Positions 45,701 to 52,962 of a stretch of 64,000 nucleotides of DNA are shown piece by piece (position 1 is the first letter of the stretch; each line of letters begins with the position of its first letter). This DNA is from Novosphingobium chloroacetimidivorans. Its GTDB lineage: Bacteria; Pseudomonadota; Alphaproteobacteria; Sphingomonadales; Sphingomonadaceae. Below the pieces are notes generated by a model. That model saw only the letters and a program-made list of their open reading frames with translations, ran no database searches and was not told where the DNA came from. A program made the position numbers and the translations under genes. The stretch lies in contig NZ_JACHLR010000017.1 of the NCBI RefSeq assembly GCF_014204535.1, forward strand, positions 40,058-104,057. Direction: 5' to 3'.

Positions 45701-46313
45701 AACCCTTCGCTTCCATCGCCTTGGCACGCTTGAGCGCTTCGCCGATCGTCTCGCCGGTGACGAACTGCTCGCCCATCATCCGCATGGCGAGGTCGACGCC
45801 GCGGCGGATCACCGGCTCGCCGGCACGGGCGACCAGCCGTGTCAGGGCAGAGCCCAGGCCCCGATCGTCGACGCTGTTCACCAGCTTGCCGGTGACCACC
45901 AGGCCCCACGTCGCCGCATTGACGAACAGCGACTTGCCGCCGCCCAAGTGCGCCGCCCAGTCCCCGTCGGCGATCTTGTCACGTATCAATGCGTCGCGGG
46001 TGTCGTTGTCGGGGATGCGCAGCAGCGCCTCGGCGAGGCACATGAGCGCGACGCCCTCCTCGCTGGAGAGCGAATATTCCTGCACCAGCCCTTCGACCGG
46101 AGAGCTCCTGCGGTTCGTGCGCAGGGAGGTGACGAGATCGCGGGCCGTCATGCGCACTGCGGTTCGCGTGGCGTCATCGATCGTGGCGGCATCGAGCAGG
46201 GGCTGCATCGCCTCGATCTCCGGCCGGCGATAGGCAGCGGTGATCGCGGCGCGCAGCGGGGTGGTCTGCGAAACCGGAGGTGCGAAGCGGGCGAACGGCG
46301 TGGTTTGATCCAT
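42714..46313 (-). CDS. putA: bifunctional proline dehydrogenase / L-glutamate gamma-semialdehyde dehydrogenase PutA
   Basis: The 1199-residue protein oxidises proline to glutamate. The FAD-linked proline dehydrogenase (about 150-480) shows ISIKLSALHPRYVRG, MVRLVKGAYWDAEIKRAQ and EFQCLHGMG. The aldehyde dehydrogenase (about 540-1000) shows CISPWNFPLAIFTGQVAAAL, FTGSTDVARVIQ and the active-site cysteine in SAGQRCSALRI near residue 827. There is a further C-terminal domain of about 200 residues, seen in long PutA types. The ribbon-helix-helix N-terminus of E. coli PutA is absent, so it is not its own repressor. The Lrp-type gene diverges from it. The ATG at 46313 is chosen. Confidence 0.95.
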   Translation of the reverse strand: MDQTTPFARFAPPVSQTTPLRAAITAAYRRPEIEAMQPLLDAATIDDATRTAVRMTARDLVTSLRTNRRSSPVEGLVQEYSLSSEEGVALMCLAEALLRIPDNDTRDALIRDKIADGDWAAHLGGGKSLFVNAATWGLVVTGKLVNSVDDRGLGSALTRLVARAGEPVIRRGVDLAMRMMGEQFVTGETIGEALKRAKAMEAKGFQYSYDMLGEAAMTAGDADRYYRDYEQAIHAIGRASAGRGVYGGPGISIKLSALHPRYVRGQAGRVMAELLPRVRALALLAKSYDIGFNIDAEEQDRLELSLDLLESLALDFELAGWNGLGFVVQAYGKRCPATIEWIVDLARRGKRRIMVRLVKGAYWDAEIKRAQVDGLADFPVYTRKVHTDVAYVACARLLLAAGDAVFPQFATHNAQTLATIYHLAGPGFRQGQYEFQCLHGMGEALYEQVVGADKLDRPCRIYAPVGTHETLLAYLVRRLLENGANSSFVNRIADPKVPVDEMIADPVEVVRAMPRPGARHDLIALPRDLYPERTNSAGLDLSDEDALARLSEALQESARTQWSAAPAQPVRGERVVRNPADHRDVVGHVVEATPEQAREAARIAAASNWSQVPVSERAAMLERAADAMQARLPQLMGLAMREAGKSAANAVSEVREAIDFLRYYSAQARSTMGPAQVPLGPVTCISPWNFPLAIFTGQVAAALVAGNPVLAKPAEETPLIAAEALRLLHAAGVPEDALQLLPGDGEIGAALVAAPETMAVMFTGSTDVARVIQRELAGRLSPAGTPIPLVAETGGQNTMIVDSSALAEQVIADVIASAFDSAGQRCSALRILCLQEDCADRTLAMLKGALAELRVGNTDRLAIDIGPVITAEARGTIERHVESMRARGHSIERLPLEPETAHGTFVAPTIIEIDRIADVEREVFGPVLHVLRWKRDQLGSLIDAINATGFGLTFGLHTRLDEMVAQVTRRVRAGNLYVNRNVIGAVVGVQPFGGRGLSGTGPKAGGPLYLKRLVSTPSALPVAGGDAVTPLEDFVAWLEAKGERDAASEAVGYGRRSALGMETLLPGPVGERNLYALHPRGRILLKPETERGLFAQIAAVLATGNRAAVEGMALPAGLPASVASILAPVDEPFAGVLVEGGPERIAAATRDAADLPGAIVPVHALAADGQWTCDWLLEEVSISINTTAAGGNASLMMIG

Positions 46314-46420
46314 GCCGGCAATATAGGCCTTGCGCTCGCGACGTTCCGACTTTTCGGCGCCCACAGATGCACCGATCCGCCTTATTGCAGCGGGTCTGCC
46401 AATCGGATTAGACTGCCGGA
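46314..46420. promoter_or_regulatory. divergent putA / Lrp control region
   Basis: The 107-bp gap between divergent genes must hold both promoters. The region is a little less GC-rich. An Lrp-type site is expected here by analogy with putR-putA of other alphaproteobacteria; no exact motif was identified. Confidence 0.4.
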
Positions 46421-46879
46421 ATGACGCAGATAGTCGATTTGGACGATTTCGATCGCAAGATCGTCAATGTGCTGCGTACCGATGGGCGGATTTCCGTCAC
46501 GGATCTGGCGCAGCGGATCGGGCTTTCCAAGACCCCGTGCCAGGTGCGACTGCGACGGCTGATCGAGGCCGGGGTGATCCGAGGCTTCACCGCGCTCGTC
46601 GATCCCGCCAAGCTCGGGCTCGACCATGTCGCCTTTGCCGAAGTGAAGCTTTCCGACACGCGCGAGGCGGCGTTGCGCGAGTTCAACGCAGCGGTCCAGC
46701 GCATCCCCGAAGTCGAGGAGTGCCACATGCTCGCCAGCAGCTTCGACTACCTGCTGAAGGTGCGCACGTCCGACATCCGGCGCTATCGGGCCGTTCTGGG
46801 TGAGAAGATCTCGGCCTTGCCGCATGTCGCCAGCACTTCGACGTTCGTGGCGATGGAGACGGTGAAGGAGCGCGGCTAG
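46421..46879 (+). CDS. putR: Lrp/AsnC-family regulator, probable PutR
   Basis: The 152-residue protein has the Lrp layout: helix-turn-helix at about residues 8-50 (DFDRKIVNVLRTDGRISVTD and GLSKTPCQVRLRRLIEAGVI), then the RAM effector domain (HVAFAEVKLSDTREAALREF, DYLLKVRTSDIRRYRAVL). In related bacteria the divergent Lrp-type gene (PutR) activates putA in response to proline. The place and length fit that role; the gene name is an inference. Confidence 0.88.
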   Translation: MTQIVDLDDFDRKIVNVLRTDGRISVTDLAQRIGLSKTPCQVRLRRLIEAGVIRGFTALVDPAKLGLDHVAFAEVKLSDTREAALREFNAAVQRIPEVEECHMLASSFDYLLKVRTSDIRRYRAVLGEKISALPHVASTSTFVAMETVKERG

Positions 46880-46936
46880 GCGCCGGCCGATCGCTGGATT
46901 GCTCCAGGCGCGGCCACACCATATACGGCCAGATAC

Positions 46937-47626
46937 ATGACGATGCTCAGCCCCGCGGAATGGGAGGTGATCGGCCTTTCGCTCAAGGTCAGCGCCGTTG
47001 CCATCGCCTTCATGCTGCCGGTGGCCTTCGCGCTCGCCTGGGTGCTCGCCCGCACGCGCATGCCTGGCAAGCTGCTGCTCGACGCGCTGATCCACTTGCC
47101 GCTGGTGCTGCCGCCGGTGGTGACGGGCTGGCTGCTGCTGCTGGCGTTCGGCACCAATGGCCCGATCGGTGGCCCGCTTGCCCGCTGGCTGGGCGTGAGC
47201 CTGATGTTCCGCTGGACCGGCGCCGCGCTGGCCGCCGCGATCATGGCGTTGCCGCTGATGGTACGGGCGATGCGCATCTCGATCGAGAACGTGGACCGGC
47301 GGCTGGAGAGCGCCGCACGCACGCTCGGCGCATCGAAGATGCGTGCGTTCGCGAGCGTGACCCTGCCGCTCGCCCTTCCCGGCCTGCTGGCGGGCACGGT
47401 ACTGGGCTTCGCGCGCTCGATCGGCGAGTTCGGCGCCACGATCACCTTCGTGTCGAACATTCCGGGCGAGACGCGCACGCTGCCTCTGGCGATCTACACG
47501 GCGTTGCAGCTGCCGGGGGGCGAAACCGCGGTGACCCGGCTCGCCGTGATTGCCGTGGTGCTGTCGCTGCTGGCGCTTGCCGCGTCGGAATGGCTGGTGC
47601 GTCGGTCGCCTCGCAACGCCATCTGA
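46937..47626 (+). CDS. modB: molybdate ABC transporter permease ModB, without partner genes
   Basis: The 229-residue protein is an ABC permease with five or six membrane helices. The EAA-like loop is in LESAARTLGASKMRAFASVT followed by LPLALPGLLAGTVLGFARSI and GEFGATITFVSNIPG. The pattern ETRTLPLAIYTALQLPGGE is typical of ModB. No modA or modC gene is in the window, so the rest of the transporter lies elsewhere or is lost. It lies 57 nt behind the Lrp-type gene. Confidence 0.88.
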   Translation: MTMLSPAEWEVIGLSLKVSAVAIAFMLPVAFALAWVLARTRMPGKLLLDALIHLPLVLPPVVTGWLLLLAFGTNGPIGGPLARWLGVSLMFRWTGAALAAAIMALPLMVRAMRISIENVDRRLESAARTLGASKMRAFASVTLPLALPGLLAGTVLGFARSIGEFGATITFVSNIPGETRTLPLAIYTALQLPGGETAVTRLAVIAVVLSLLALAASEWLVRRSPRNAI

Positions 47627-47695
47627 TCTAGACGCTTAACCCAGGTTGCATTGCGGAACCGAAGCGTCCTGCCAGCCATTGATCCGCCATAACAC

Positions 47696-48217
47696 ATGAG
47701 TGGATGCATGGCCGAGACGCTCGAGGAAACCTTTCGCGATGAAGCACTTGGCACGGTCGAGCGCCTCCTTGGCCGTGCCTGCAAGCGCGACCTGTCGATC
47801 GCCACGGCGGAGAGCTGCACCGGGGGACTGCTTGCGGCACTGCTGACCGATATCCCCGATTGCAGCCACGCCTTCGAGCGCGGGTTCGTGGTCTACACGC
47901 CCGAAGCCAAGAGCGAACTGCTGTCGATCCCGCTGGAGCGGATCGAGCGATATGGCGTGGTCAGTCGCGAGATCGCCGAGGACATGGCGCAAGGCACGCT
48001 GAAGGCGTCGCATGCGGACATAGCGCTGTCGGTCACCGGCTTTGCCGGCCCGGGCGCACCGGAAGACGAGGAAGGCCTGGTTCACCTCGCCTGCGCGCGC
48101 CGGGGCATGAACATCGATCACCGCGAGAACCACTTCGGCGCGATCGGCCGGGCCGGGATCCGCCGGGCGACGATCGACGTGGCGCTGGACATGCTCGAGC
48201 GTGCGGTGGAACTTTGA
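47696..48217 (+). CDS. pncC: CinA C-terminal domain / nicotinamide-nucleotide amidohydrolase PncC-like
   Basis: The 173-residue protein is the stand-alone CinA-C domain. It shows TAESCTGGLLAALLTDIPDC, FVVYTPEAKSELLSI, YGVVSREIAEDMAQG and SVTGFAGPGAPE. PncC deamidates nicotinamide mononucleotide to nicotinate mononucleotide in NAD recycling. The serine in ESCTGG is the expected nucleophile region. Two starts are possible, 47696 and 47708. It lies 69 nt behind modB. Confidence 0.88.
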   Translation: MSGCMAETLEETFRDEALGTVERLLGRACKRDLSIATAESCTGGLLAALLTDIPDCSHAFERGFVVYTPEAKSELLSIPLERIERYGVVSREIAEDMAQGTLKASHADIALSVTGFAGPGAPEDEEGLVHLACARRGMNIDHRENHFGAIGRAGIRRATIDVALDMLERAVEL

Positions 48218-48261
48218 GATTCGATACGGGCACCCGAAAATAACTCGTTGCCAGAGTAACT

Positions 48262-48347
48262 CGTCGCCCCCGCGAAGGCGGGGGTCGCGTTGCTTGGTCT
48301 AGCCCGACCTGGAAAGAACAAGCGGGCCCCGCCTGCGCGGGGGCGGC
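48262..48347. repeat. REP-like inverted pair (family B)
   Basis: GTCGCCCCCGCGAAGGCGGGG and a right arm GGGCCCCGCCTGCGCGGGGG form the pair. The spacer ends GGAAAGAACAAGCGGG, close to the spacers at 34676 and 56480. It lies behind the PncC-like gene. Confidence 0.65.
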
Positions 48348-48469
48348 ATGAGAATGACTGGTAGGCGACTTCGGCCTAGCTGTATCGGCCTCGCCGCTTC
48401 AGACTAGAACCTGGACCCCGCCTCGCACATGCTTGCCGACCACGCGAAAGCAGACCCGCAATCCCCTCT

Positions 48470-48718
48470 TCAGCGCGAAGCGTCGGGATCCGGCTGCTTC
48501 GACGTATCGCCGTTCACGCGGGGCGGACGCTTGTCGCTGTTCTTCCAGCGGTCCACATCGTTCGCCGCTTGCCCCGTCACGTTACGGCTGTCGACCGGCT
48601 CGTACTCACCACGCTCTGCACGTGGGTCCTCTTCCTCGCGCCATGACTTTTCAGGATCGCCCTTGGTACCGACAACCCGGCGCGAGTCCTTGGGCTCGTA
48701 TTCTCCGCCACCTGACAT
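48470..48718 (-). CDS. small hydrophilic protein with an internal repeat
   Basis: The 82-residue protein is very polar, without cysteine, membrane or signal segments. GEYEPKDSRRVVGTKGD (residues 5-21) and GEYEPVDSRNVTGQA (residues 37-51) are two copies of one motif. Proteins of this sort (intrinsically disordered, charged) are often stress-related, but I do not know the family. GGAGCAAGGC lies upstream of the ATG as a ribosome site. It is between a REP pair and a 320-bp gap. Confidence 0.65.
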   Translation of the reverse strand: MSGGGEYEPKDSRRVVGTKGDPEKSWREEEDPRAERGEYEPVDSRNVTGQAANDVDRWKNSDKRPPRVNGDTSKQPDPDASR

Positions 48719-49038
48719 GCCTTGCTCCTGTCACTGATCACCTGACGACCAAGCGCTCGTTATGCGTGAAAGTTGCCCGCCCGCGATAGGACGAGCACGC
48801 CGCGCGTCGGTTCTCGAGCAGCCACATAAACCTTTGTTAAATCAACTGCTTTGTAGCTTGCGTCGTTGCCGACGAGACGTTCCCTGGCTGCGACTTGAGA
48901 CATCGCCGAAGGGCAACTTCGCACCCCTCCGCCCGGTTACTTTGGCAACAGCGCCGCGCGCCTCGCTTGGAGGGTCGTGACGCTTACCGATTGAAGGATC
49001 GCCCGCATCGGCGGTCCGCACCCCAGCAGGAGCGCACA
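48719..49038. other. divergent intergenic region, 320 bp
   Basis: No gene is supported. It must hold promoters for the small repeat protein (left) and the SRPBCC operon (right). The block near 48825-48860 (AACCTTTGTTAAATCAACTG) is rich in A+T against the rest. CAGGAGCGCACA at 49027 is the ribosome site of the right gene. A search by eye for EcfG-type boxes found none convincing. Confidence 0.55.
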
Positions 49039-49716
49039 ATGGAAGACGCCAAGAAAGGCCTAGGCGTGGCAGGGCTGGCGGGCTTGATGCTCGCCGCCGG
49101 AGCGGGAGCCTATCTCTCCACGCGCAAGGACAAGCGGCACACCTCGCCCGACGATGCCCCGGGCCACACGGCACGGCGTGGGTTCGGCGCGTACGACGTG
49201 ATCGGCCGCACCGTAACGATCGCCCGCCCGCGCGAGGAACTCTATGCCTTCTGGCGCGACTTCTCCAACCTGGCGACGTTCATGGAGAACATCGTCTCGG
49301 TAAAGCCCACCGGCGACAACGGCCGCGCCGTGTGGACCATCCTCGCGCCAGCCGGCCGCACCGTCGAAGTCGAAACCGAGATCGTCAGCGAGCAGCCGGG
49401 CGAGCTGATCGCCTGGCGCTCGGTGCCCGGATCGCAGATCGACACCGAGGGCCGCGTCACTTTCGCCGATGCTCCGGGAGAGCGCGGCACCCGTGTCGGC
49501 GTGCGCGTCGCCTACAAGCCGCCAGCGGGCGAGCTGGGCCGCGTCGTCGCCAAGCTGTTCATGCGCGAGCCCGAAATCCAGGCGCGCCATGATCTGAAGC
49601 GCTTCAAGATGCTGATGGAGGCGGGCGAGATCGCCACTTCCGCGCGCCGCAAGGATCAGACGCGGGCCGCCAAGCAGGAACAATCCCCAGCCTACAAGAA
49701 CGAGGAGACCGCCTGA
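49039..49716 (+). CDS. SRPBCC-family (START-like) membrane-anchored protein
   Basis: The 225-residue protein has a short N-terminal hydrophobic stretch (LGVAGLAGLMLAAGAGAYLS), then a cyclase/dehydrase-type SRPBCC domain: TVTIARPREELYAFWRDFSN, LATFMENIVSVKPTGD, and TRVGVRVAYKPPAGELG. The C-terminal tail is charged. Such proteins bind lipids or quinone-like ligands and often lie with alcohol dehydrogenases in stress loci. The ATG at 49039 is chosen; the frame extends earlier to 48895. The next gene overlaps its stop by one base (TGATG). Confidence 0.82.
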   Translation: MEDAKKGLGVAGLAGLMLAAGAGAYLSTRKDKRHTSPDDAPGHTARRGFGAYDVIGRTVTIARPREELYAFWRDFSNLATFMENIVSVKPTGDNGRAVWTILAPAGRTVEVETEIVSEQPGELIAWRSVPGSQIDTEGRVTFADAPGERGTRVGVRVAYKPPAGELGRVVAKLFMREPEIQARHDLKRFKMLMEAGEIATSARRKDQTRAAKQEQSPAYKNEETA

Positions 49717-50897
49717 TGCGCGCGCTTACCTGGCAGGGCACGCAGAACGTGCAGGTCGACACTGTCGACGATCCCGAGATCATCAACCCGCGTGACGCGA
49801 TCATCAAGATCACCTCGACCGCAATCTGCGGTTCGGACCTTCACCTCTATGACGGCGTGATTCCCGGCGTGCTCCCCGGTGACGTGCTCGGCCACGAGTT
49901 CATGGGCGAAGTGGTCGAGACCGGACCCAAGAGCACCTTGCAAAAGGGCCAGCGCGTGGTGGTGCCCTTCACCATCAGCTGCGGCCAGTGCTTTCACTGC
50001 AACATCCAGCAATTCTCTTGCTGCGACAACTCGAACCCGGTCGAGAAGCAGGACATGGGGGCCGCGCTCTACGGCCATTCGATGTCCGGCCTGTTCGGCT
50101 ACTCGCACCTGACCGGCGGCTATTCGGGCGGGCAGGCCGAATACGTGCGCGTACCCTATTCCGATGTCGGCCCCATCGTCATCCCCGACCACCTGGAGGA
50201 CGAGAAGGTCCTGTTCCTTTCGGACATCCTGCCCACCGGGTGGATGGCGGCGGAGAACGCGGACATTCAGCCCGACGATACCGTCGCCGTGTGGGGCTGC
50301 GGTCCGGTCGGGCTGTTCGCCATCCAGTCGGCGCTGGTGATGGGCGCATCGCAGGTCATCGCGATCGACCACTACCCGCATCGCCTGGAACTCGCGCGCA
50401 GCCTGGGCGCCAAGGTCATCAACTTCCGCGAAACCAACGTGCAGGAAGCCTTGATGGAGATGTCGGGCGGGATCGGTGTCGATGCCGTGATCGACGCGGT
50501 CGGCATGGAGGCGCACGGCTTTGCCATCGACAACATGCTTGACGTCGCGAAGCAGAAGATCGGCATCGGCGCCGATCGTGCCAGCGCGCTGAAGCAGGCG
50601 ATCATCGCCGTGCGCAAGGGCGGACGCGTGTCGATCCCGGGCGTCTATGGCGGCATGACCGACAAGTTCCCGCTCGGCGCGGTGATGGAAAAGGGCCTGC
50701 AAGTGAAGACCGGCCAGACCCACGTGCAGAAGTACCTCAAGGAACTGCTGGCCAAGATCGAGGACGGCACGCTCGATACCACCTTCCTCATCAGCCACCG
50801 CCTCCCGCTCGAACAGGCGGCGGAGGGCTACAAGAACTTCAAGCAGCAGCAGGACACCTGGACCAAGGTGGTGCTGAAACCCGGAATGGAGGCCTGA
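49716..50897 (+). CDS. zinc-dependent dehydrogenase, formaldehyde-dehydrogenase-like
   Basis: The 393-residue protein is a medium-chain dehydrogenase of the glutathione-independent formaldehyde dehydrogenase group. The catalytic zinc is near ICGSDLHLYDG and LGHEFMGEVVE; the structural zinc cysteines are in SCGQCFHCNIQQFSCCDNSN. The cofactor motif is AVWGCGPVGLFAIQSALVMG. The insertion typical of this group (NPVEKQDMGAALYGHS) is present. It is coupled to the SRPBCC gene upstream and followed after 2 nt by an SDR. Confidence 0.9.
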   Translation: MRALTWQGTQNVQVDTVDDPEIINPRDAIIKITSTAICGSDLHLYDGVIPGVLPGDVLGHEFMGEVVETGPKSTLQKGQRVVVPFTISCGQCFHCNIQQFSCCDNSNPVEKQDMGAALYGHSMSGLFGYSHLTGGYSGGQAEYVRVPYSDVGPIVIPDHLEDEKVLFLSDILPTGWMAAENADIQPDDTVAVWGCGPVGLFAIQSALVMGASQVIAIDHYPHRLELARSLGAKVINFRETNVQEALMEMSGGIGVDAVIDAVGMEAHGFAIDNMLDVAKQKIGIGADRASALKQAIIAVRKGGRVSIPGVYGGMTDKFPLGAVMEKGLQVKTGQTHVQKYLKELLAKIEDGTLDTTFLISHRLPLEQAAEGYKNFKQQQDTWTKVVLKPGMEA

Positions 50898-50899
50898 TC

Positions 50900-51721
50900 A
50901 TGGGCAAGCATAGTGTCGAGGCCCTGTCGGGCTTCGTCGTCGTCACCGGCGCGTCGAGCGGCATCGGTCTGGAACTGGCCAAACTGGCGGCGCAGGATGG
51001 CGCCTCGCTCCTGCTTGTGGCGGACCGCGACTTGACCGAAGGCGTGGCCGCCGCCCGCGCCGCGGGTGCACCGGAGGTCGAGAGCCTGCAAGTCGACCTT
51101 GCGACCGATGAAGGTGTCGAGCAGGTCATCGCCAGGATCGGCGGCCGCCGGGTCGCGGCGCTGTTCGCCAATGCGGGTCATGGCCTGGGCAAGGGCTTCC
51201 TCGACCAGGAATGGGAAGAGGCGCGCCATGTGATCGACACCAACGTCACCGGCACCGTGCACCTGATCCACGCCGTCGCACGCCAGATGCGCGCGCGTAA
51301 TGAAGGGCGCATCCTGGTGACCGGGTCGATCGCCGGGCACATTCCGGGCACGTTCCAGCTGGTCTACAACTCGACCAAGGCGTTCATCGACGACTTCTGC
51401 AACGGGCTGTCCAACGAGCTGAAGGACACCAACGTCGTCATCACCTGCCTTGAGCCCGGCCCGGTCGACACCGAGTTCTTCGAGCGCGCCGGCATGTTGG
51501 ACACCAATGCCGGCCAAGGCAGCAAGTCGGATCCCGCCAAGGTGGCGCGTGACGGCTACAAGGCCCTGCTGTCCGGCGACCTGCAGATCACCAGCGGCTT
51601 CATGAACAAGGTGCAGTCGTTCTTCTCCGACATCCTGCCGGACGAAGTGGTGGCGCAGATGCATCGCCGGATGGCGGAGCCGAAGTCCGGATCGACGCAG
51701 CCGGTACACGCAAGCAGCTGA
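50900..51721 (+). CDS. short-chain dehydrogenase/reductase (SDR)
   Basis: The 273-residue protein has VVVTGASSGIGLELAKLAAQ, FANAGHGLG, TGSIAGHIPG and the catalytic YNSTK. The C-terminus, after residue 240, is a longer tail with MNKVQSFFSDILPDEVVAQM. It starts 2 nt behind the dehydrogenase and ends in a strong hairpin, so it closes the SRPBCC - dehydrogenase - SDR operon. The substrate is unknown. Confidence 0.9.
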   Translation: MGKHSVEALSGFVVVTGASSGIGLELAKLAAQDGASLLLVADRDLTEGVAAARAAGAPEVESLQVDLATDEGVEQVIARIGGRRVAALFANAGHGLGKGFLDQEWEEARHVIDTNVTGTVHLIHAVARQMRARNEGRILVTGSIAGHIPGTFQLVYNSTKAFIDDFCNGLSNELKDTNVVITCLEPGPVDTEFFERAGMLDTNAGQGSKSDPAKVARDGYKALLSGDLQITSGFMNKVQSFFSDILPDEVVAQMHRRMAEPKSGSTQPVHASS

Positions 51722-51726
51722 ACGCG

Positions 51727-51758
51727 GGCAGGTGGGAGTGTTGGAGCTCCCACCTGCC
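51727..51758 (+). terminator. hairpin after the SDR gene
   Basis: GGCAGGTGGGAG, loop TGTTGGAG, CTCCCACCTGCC form a perfect 12-bp stem five bases after the stop codon. No T tract follows on the plus strand, so it may end transcription or protect the mRNA end. Confidence 0.55.
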
Positions 51759-51915
51759 GCCCTGATGCTCTCTATCGTGTGTTAGTCGTCATTCCCCGTT
51801 TGCGTCGGGCACATGCCGGGCTTCGTGAAGATCGAACGGAGCATGCACATCCTCCTGAAGACTTCGCCTCGACAACCAGTCGCCGAGCGCGATCGATCCG
51901 CAAGTCTCTGTCGGA

Positions 51916-52962
51916 TCAGGCGAATTGCGCCGAGGCCAAGGGCAGTGCCCCCCCTTCGCCATTGAGGATGCGCCGGTAGAGCGCGATGTATGCATCTGCC
52001 ATGCGATCGACATGGAAGCGCGCCGCCACGCTCTCGCGCACCTTGGCACGATCCAGCCGGCCGATAGACTCCACCGCCGCGATCGCTTCCCCGGGGGTTT
52101 CCACCAGGAAGCCGTTGACGCCATGTTCGATGATCTCGGCCATCGAGCCGCGCCGCGTGGCGATGACCGGCGTGCCGCACGCCATGGCTTCAACCACCGA
52201 TAGCCCGAATGGTTCGTCAAAGTCGATCAGATGCAGCAACGCGCGGGCACTGCCGAGCGCACGCAGGCGATCGGCCCCGCCCACCGGCCCGTGGTATCGG
52301 GCCAAGTCGCCAAGCCTTGGTGTCACCTCGCGCTCGAAGTAGCCCTGGTCCTGCACGATGCCATAAAGGTCCAGCGAACGCCCCGCGGCGCGTGCCACCT
52401 CCAGTGCATGGTGCGCGCCCTTGTCCGGGTGCATTCGGCCGAAGAACAGCAGGTCGTCGCTGCCCACCGGATCGAACGGGAAGCTGTCGATGTCGATGCC
52501 GTGGTGGATCGTCGCCGCATAGCGCAGTCGCGGGTGCCGGTCGGCATCACTGATCGCGACGTAGTGCACACGGTCCTGGTAGGGCTCGTACATCGGCAGG
52601 ATGCGATCCGACGAAAAGCCGTGGATCGTCGTCACCATCGGCGTGGTGACTAGGTTGGCGAAAGCATGTGCCGGGAAGTCCGCCTGGTTGTGGATCAAGT
52701 CGAAGCGGTCCGCCTGCCCGAACAGATGCGCCAGGTGGCGATGCTCCCACACCTTGGCATCGATGGACGGATCTTCGCTGTAAGGCGCGGGGACCACCCC
52801 GTCGAGCGTGCCGGCGGTGAGGCTGTCCTGCGTGGCGAACAGCGTCACGTCCACGCCCTTGCGCACCAGCGCCTCGGTGAGCAGGCTGGTGACCAGCTCC
52901 CAAGGCCCGTAATGCCGCGGCGGCGTGCGCCAGGCGATTGGCGCCAGCATGGCGATGCGCAT
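51916..52962 (-). CDS. GT4-family glycosyltransferase
   Basis: The 348-residue protein is a GT-B fold glycosyltransferase. It has the N-terminal PIAWRTPPRHYGPWELVTSL, a VTTIHGFSSDR region, LLFFGRMHPDKGAHHALEVA and the sugar-nucleotide motif EPFGLSVVEAMACGTPVIAT. Its start overlaps the stop of the GH13 gene by one base, so they are coupled. It may build a glucoside that the hydrolase handles, or act in a stress sugar pathway. The acceptor is unknown. Confidence 0.9.
   Translation of the reverse strand: MRIAMLAPIAWRTPPRHYGPWELVTSLLTEALVRKGVDVTLFATQDSLTAGTLDGVVPAPYSEDPSIDAKVWEHRHLAHLFGQADRFDLIHNQADFPAHAFANLVTTPMVTTIHGFSSDRILPMYEPYQDRVHYVAISDADRHPRLRYAATIHHGIDIDSFPFDPVGSDDLLFFGRMHPDKGAHHALEVARAAGRSLDLYGIVQDQGYFEREVTPRLGDLARYHGPVGGADRLRALGSARALLHLIDFDEPFGLSVVEAMACGTPVIATRRGSMAEIIEHGVNGFLVETPGEAIAAVESIGRLDRAKVRESVAARFHVDRMADAYIALYRRILNGEGGALPLASAQFA

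Noticed and set aside
44286..46424. Open frame of 712 codons opposite putA
   Set aside because: It is a shadow of the putA coding strand with no family features.
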